DNA from: Streptomyces triticagri
GTDB taxonomy: Bacteria; Actinomycetota; Actinomycetes; Streptomycetales; Streptomycetaceae
Length of the DNA stretch: 34,022 nt
Assembly (NCBI RefSeq): GCF_003429565.1
Contig: NZ_QUAK01000020.1
Span: 23,571-57,592, forward strand
Reading direction: 5' to 3'
The notes beneath the pieces were generated by a model. The model searched no databases, was not told the origin of the DNA, and worked only from the letters and a program-made list of their open reading frames with translations. The translations under genes were made by a program, and so were the position numbers. Positions within the stretch are counted from its first letter, which is position 1. Each line of letters starts with the position of its first letter. Of the stretch, positions 33,648-34,022 are shown in pieces.

Positions 33648-33923
33648 ATGGTCCCCATGCTCAGCAAGCCCAGTATCGGAACGGACCGCAGTGGCGGGCC
33701 GCAGCGGGGACGGCCCGCATGGCAGGAGGGGGCGCTGTGCGCGCAGACCGGCCCCGAGTTCTTCTTCCCGGAGCCCGGCGGCTCCGTGCGGGAGGCCAAG
33801 GCGCTCTGTCTCGCCTGCGAGGAACGCCTGGCCTGCCTCGACTATGCGCTCACCCACGACGAGCGCTTCGGTGTCTGGGGCGGACTCTCCGAGAAGGAGC
33901 GCCTGGCGCTCAGACGGGGCTGA
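33648..33923 (+). CDS. WhiB-family iron-sulfur transcription factor
   Basis: 91 aa. Four cluster-binding cysteines: Cys31, Cys54, Cys57 and Cys63 (CLACEERLAC), with the G[VI]WGG turn (FGVWGGLSEKER) and a basic C-terminus. The core resembles the developmental regulator WhiB itself (WQEGALCAQT, EFFFPE, GGSVREAK) more than other Wbl proteins I recall. ATG 33648 or ATG 33657 could be the start; neither has a clear ribosome binding site. Confidence 0.92.
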   Translation: MVPMLSKPSIGTDRSGGPQRGRPAWQEGALCAQTGPEFFFPEPGGSVREAKALCLACEERLACLDYALTHDERFGVWGGLSEKERLALRRG

Positions 33924-33956
33924 CCCGCGCTGAGGCGCCCGACCTGCGCCGGGCCG

Positions 33957-34003
33957 GGCCGCCGTCCGGGCCCCGGCAGGCAGGCCGGGACCGGGCGGCG
34001 GCC
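33957..34003 (+). terminator. hairpin terminator after the WhiB gene
   Basis: GGCCGCCGTCCGG (33957-33969) pairs with CCGGGCGGCGGCC (33991-34003) with one mismatch across a 21-nt loop, 34 bp past the stop. Confidence 0.55.
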
Positions 34004-34022
34004 GCGCTCAGCCGGCCGCCCG

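Overview
This window looks like chromosomal DNA from a Streptomyces or close relative. The evidence is very high G+C with strong third-position G/C bias, frequent GTG and TTG starts with GGAGG-type ribosome binding sites, ATGA/GTGA/TGATG stop-start overlaps, many Tat signal peptides, a WhiB protein and a small laccase. I call 30 protein genes plus one cut by the left edge. I see no rRNA, tRNA, insertion sequence, phage or CRISPR array.

Layout. (1) 1-3461, all leftward: a possible repressor-type gene cut by the edge behind a promoter overlapped by a 13-bp inverted repeat, then an alditol oxidase, an N-formylglutamate amidohydrolase-type enzyme and a DUF3048 exported protein. (2) 3687-8856: a divergent sugar-acid catabolic locus. 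Leftward are an enolase-superfamily dehydratase, a zinc alcohol/polyol dehydrogenase and a U32-like TIM-barrel protein; rightward are an IclR regulator and an SMP-30-type lactonase. A consensus promoter with a start-proximal inverted repeat sits between them. (3) 8891-10427, leftward: a DinB/DUF664 protein and a second DUF3048 protein, here a lipoprotein, preceded by a tiny upstream reading frame. (4) 10496-20992: a second catabolic locus. A serine hydrolase and an IclR regulator diverge from a five-gene Opp/Dpp-type ABC importer; next come a degenerate ROK protein (opposite strand), a creatininase-family amidohydrolase, a glucarate-dehydratase-like enolase and a RidA protein. (5) 20959-23160: divergent ATP-dependent DNA ligase and LigD-type polymerase, a split non-homologous end-joining pair. 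(6) 23256-29295: a secreted ThuA-glucose/sorbosone dehydrogenase fusion followed by a cupredoxin/Ig-like/DUF1080 protein, divergent from a small laccase. (7) 29434-32528: a LacI regulator and a GH64 beta-1,3-glucanase facing each other across 818 bp that hold an unusual two-armed inverted satellite; both genes carry a matching LacI-type operator. (8) 32780-33923: a two-domain VOC protein and a WhiB protein.

How the parts fit. The window is mostly carbon and nitrogen scavenging: extracellular polymer or disaccharide attack (GH64, ThuA/GSDH, DUF1080, laccase), uptake (Opp/Dpp) and intracellular oxidation/dehydration modules, each with its own local regulator (two IclR, one LacI). The least explained items are the importer/creatininase/enolase/RidA locus with its ROK protein lacking catalytic residues, the U32-like protein in the sugar-acid locus, and the satellite at 30528-31223.
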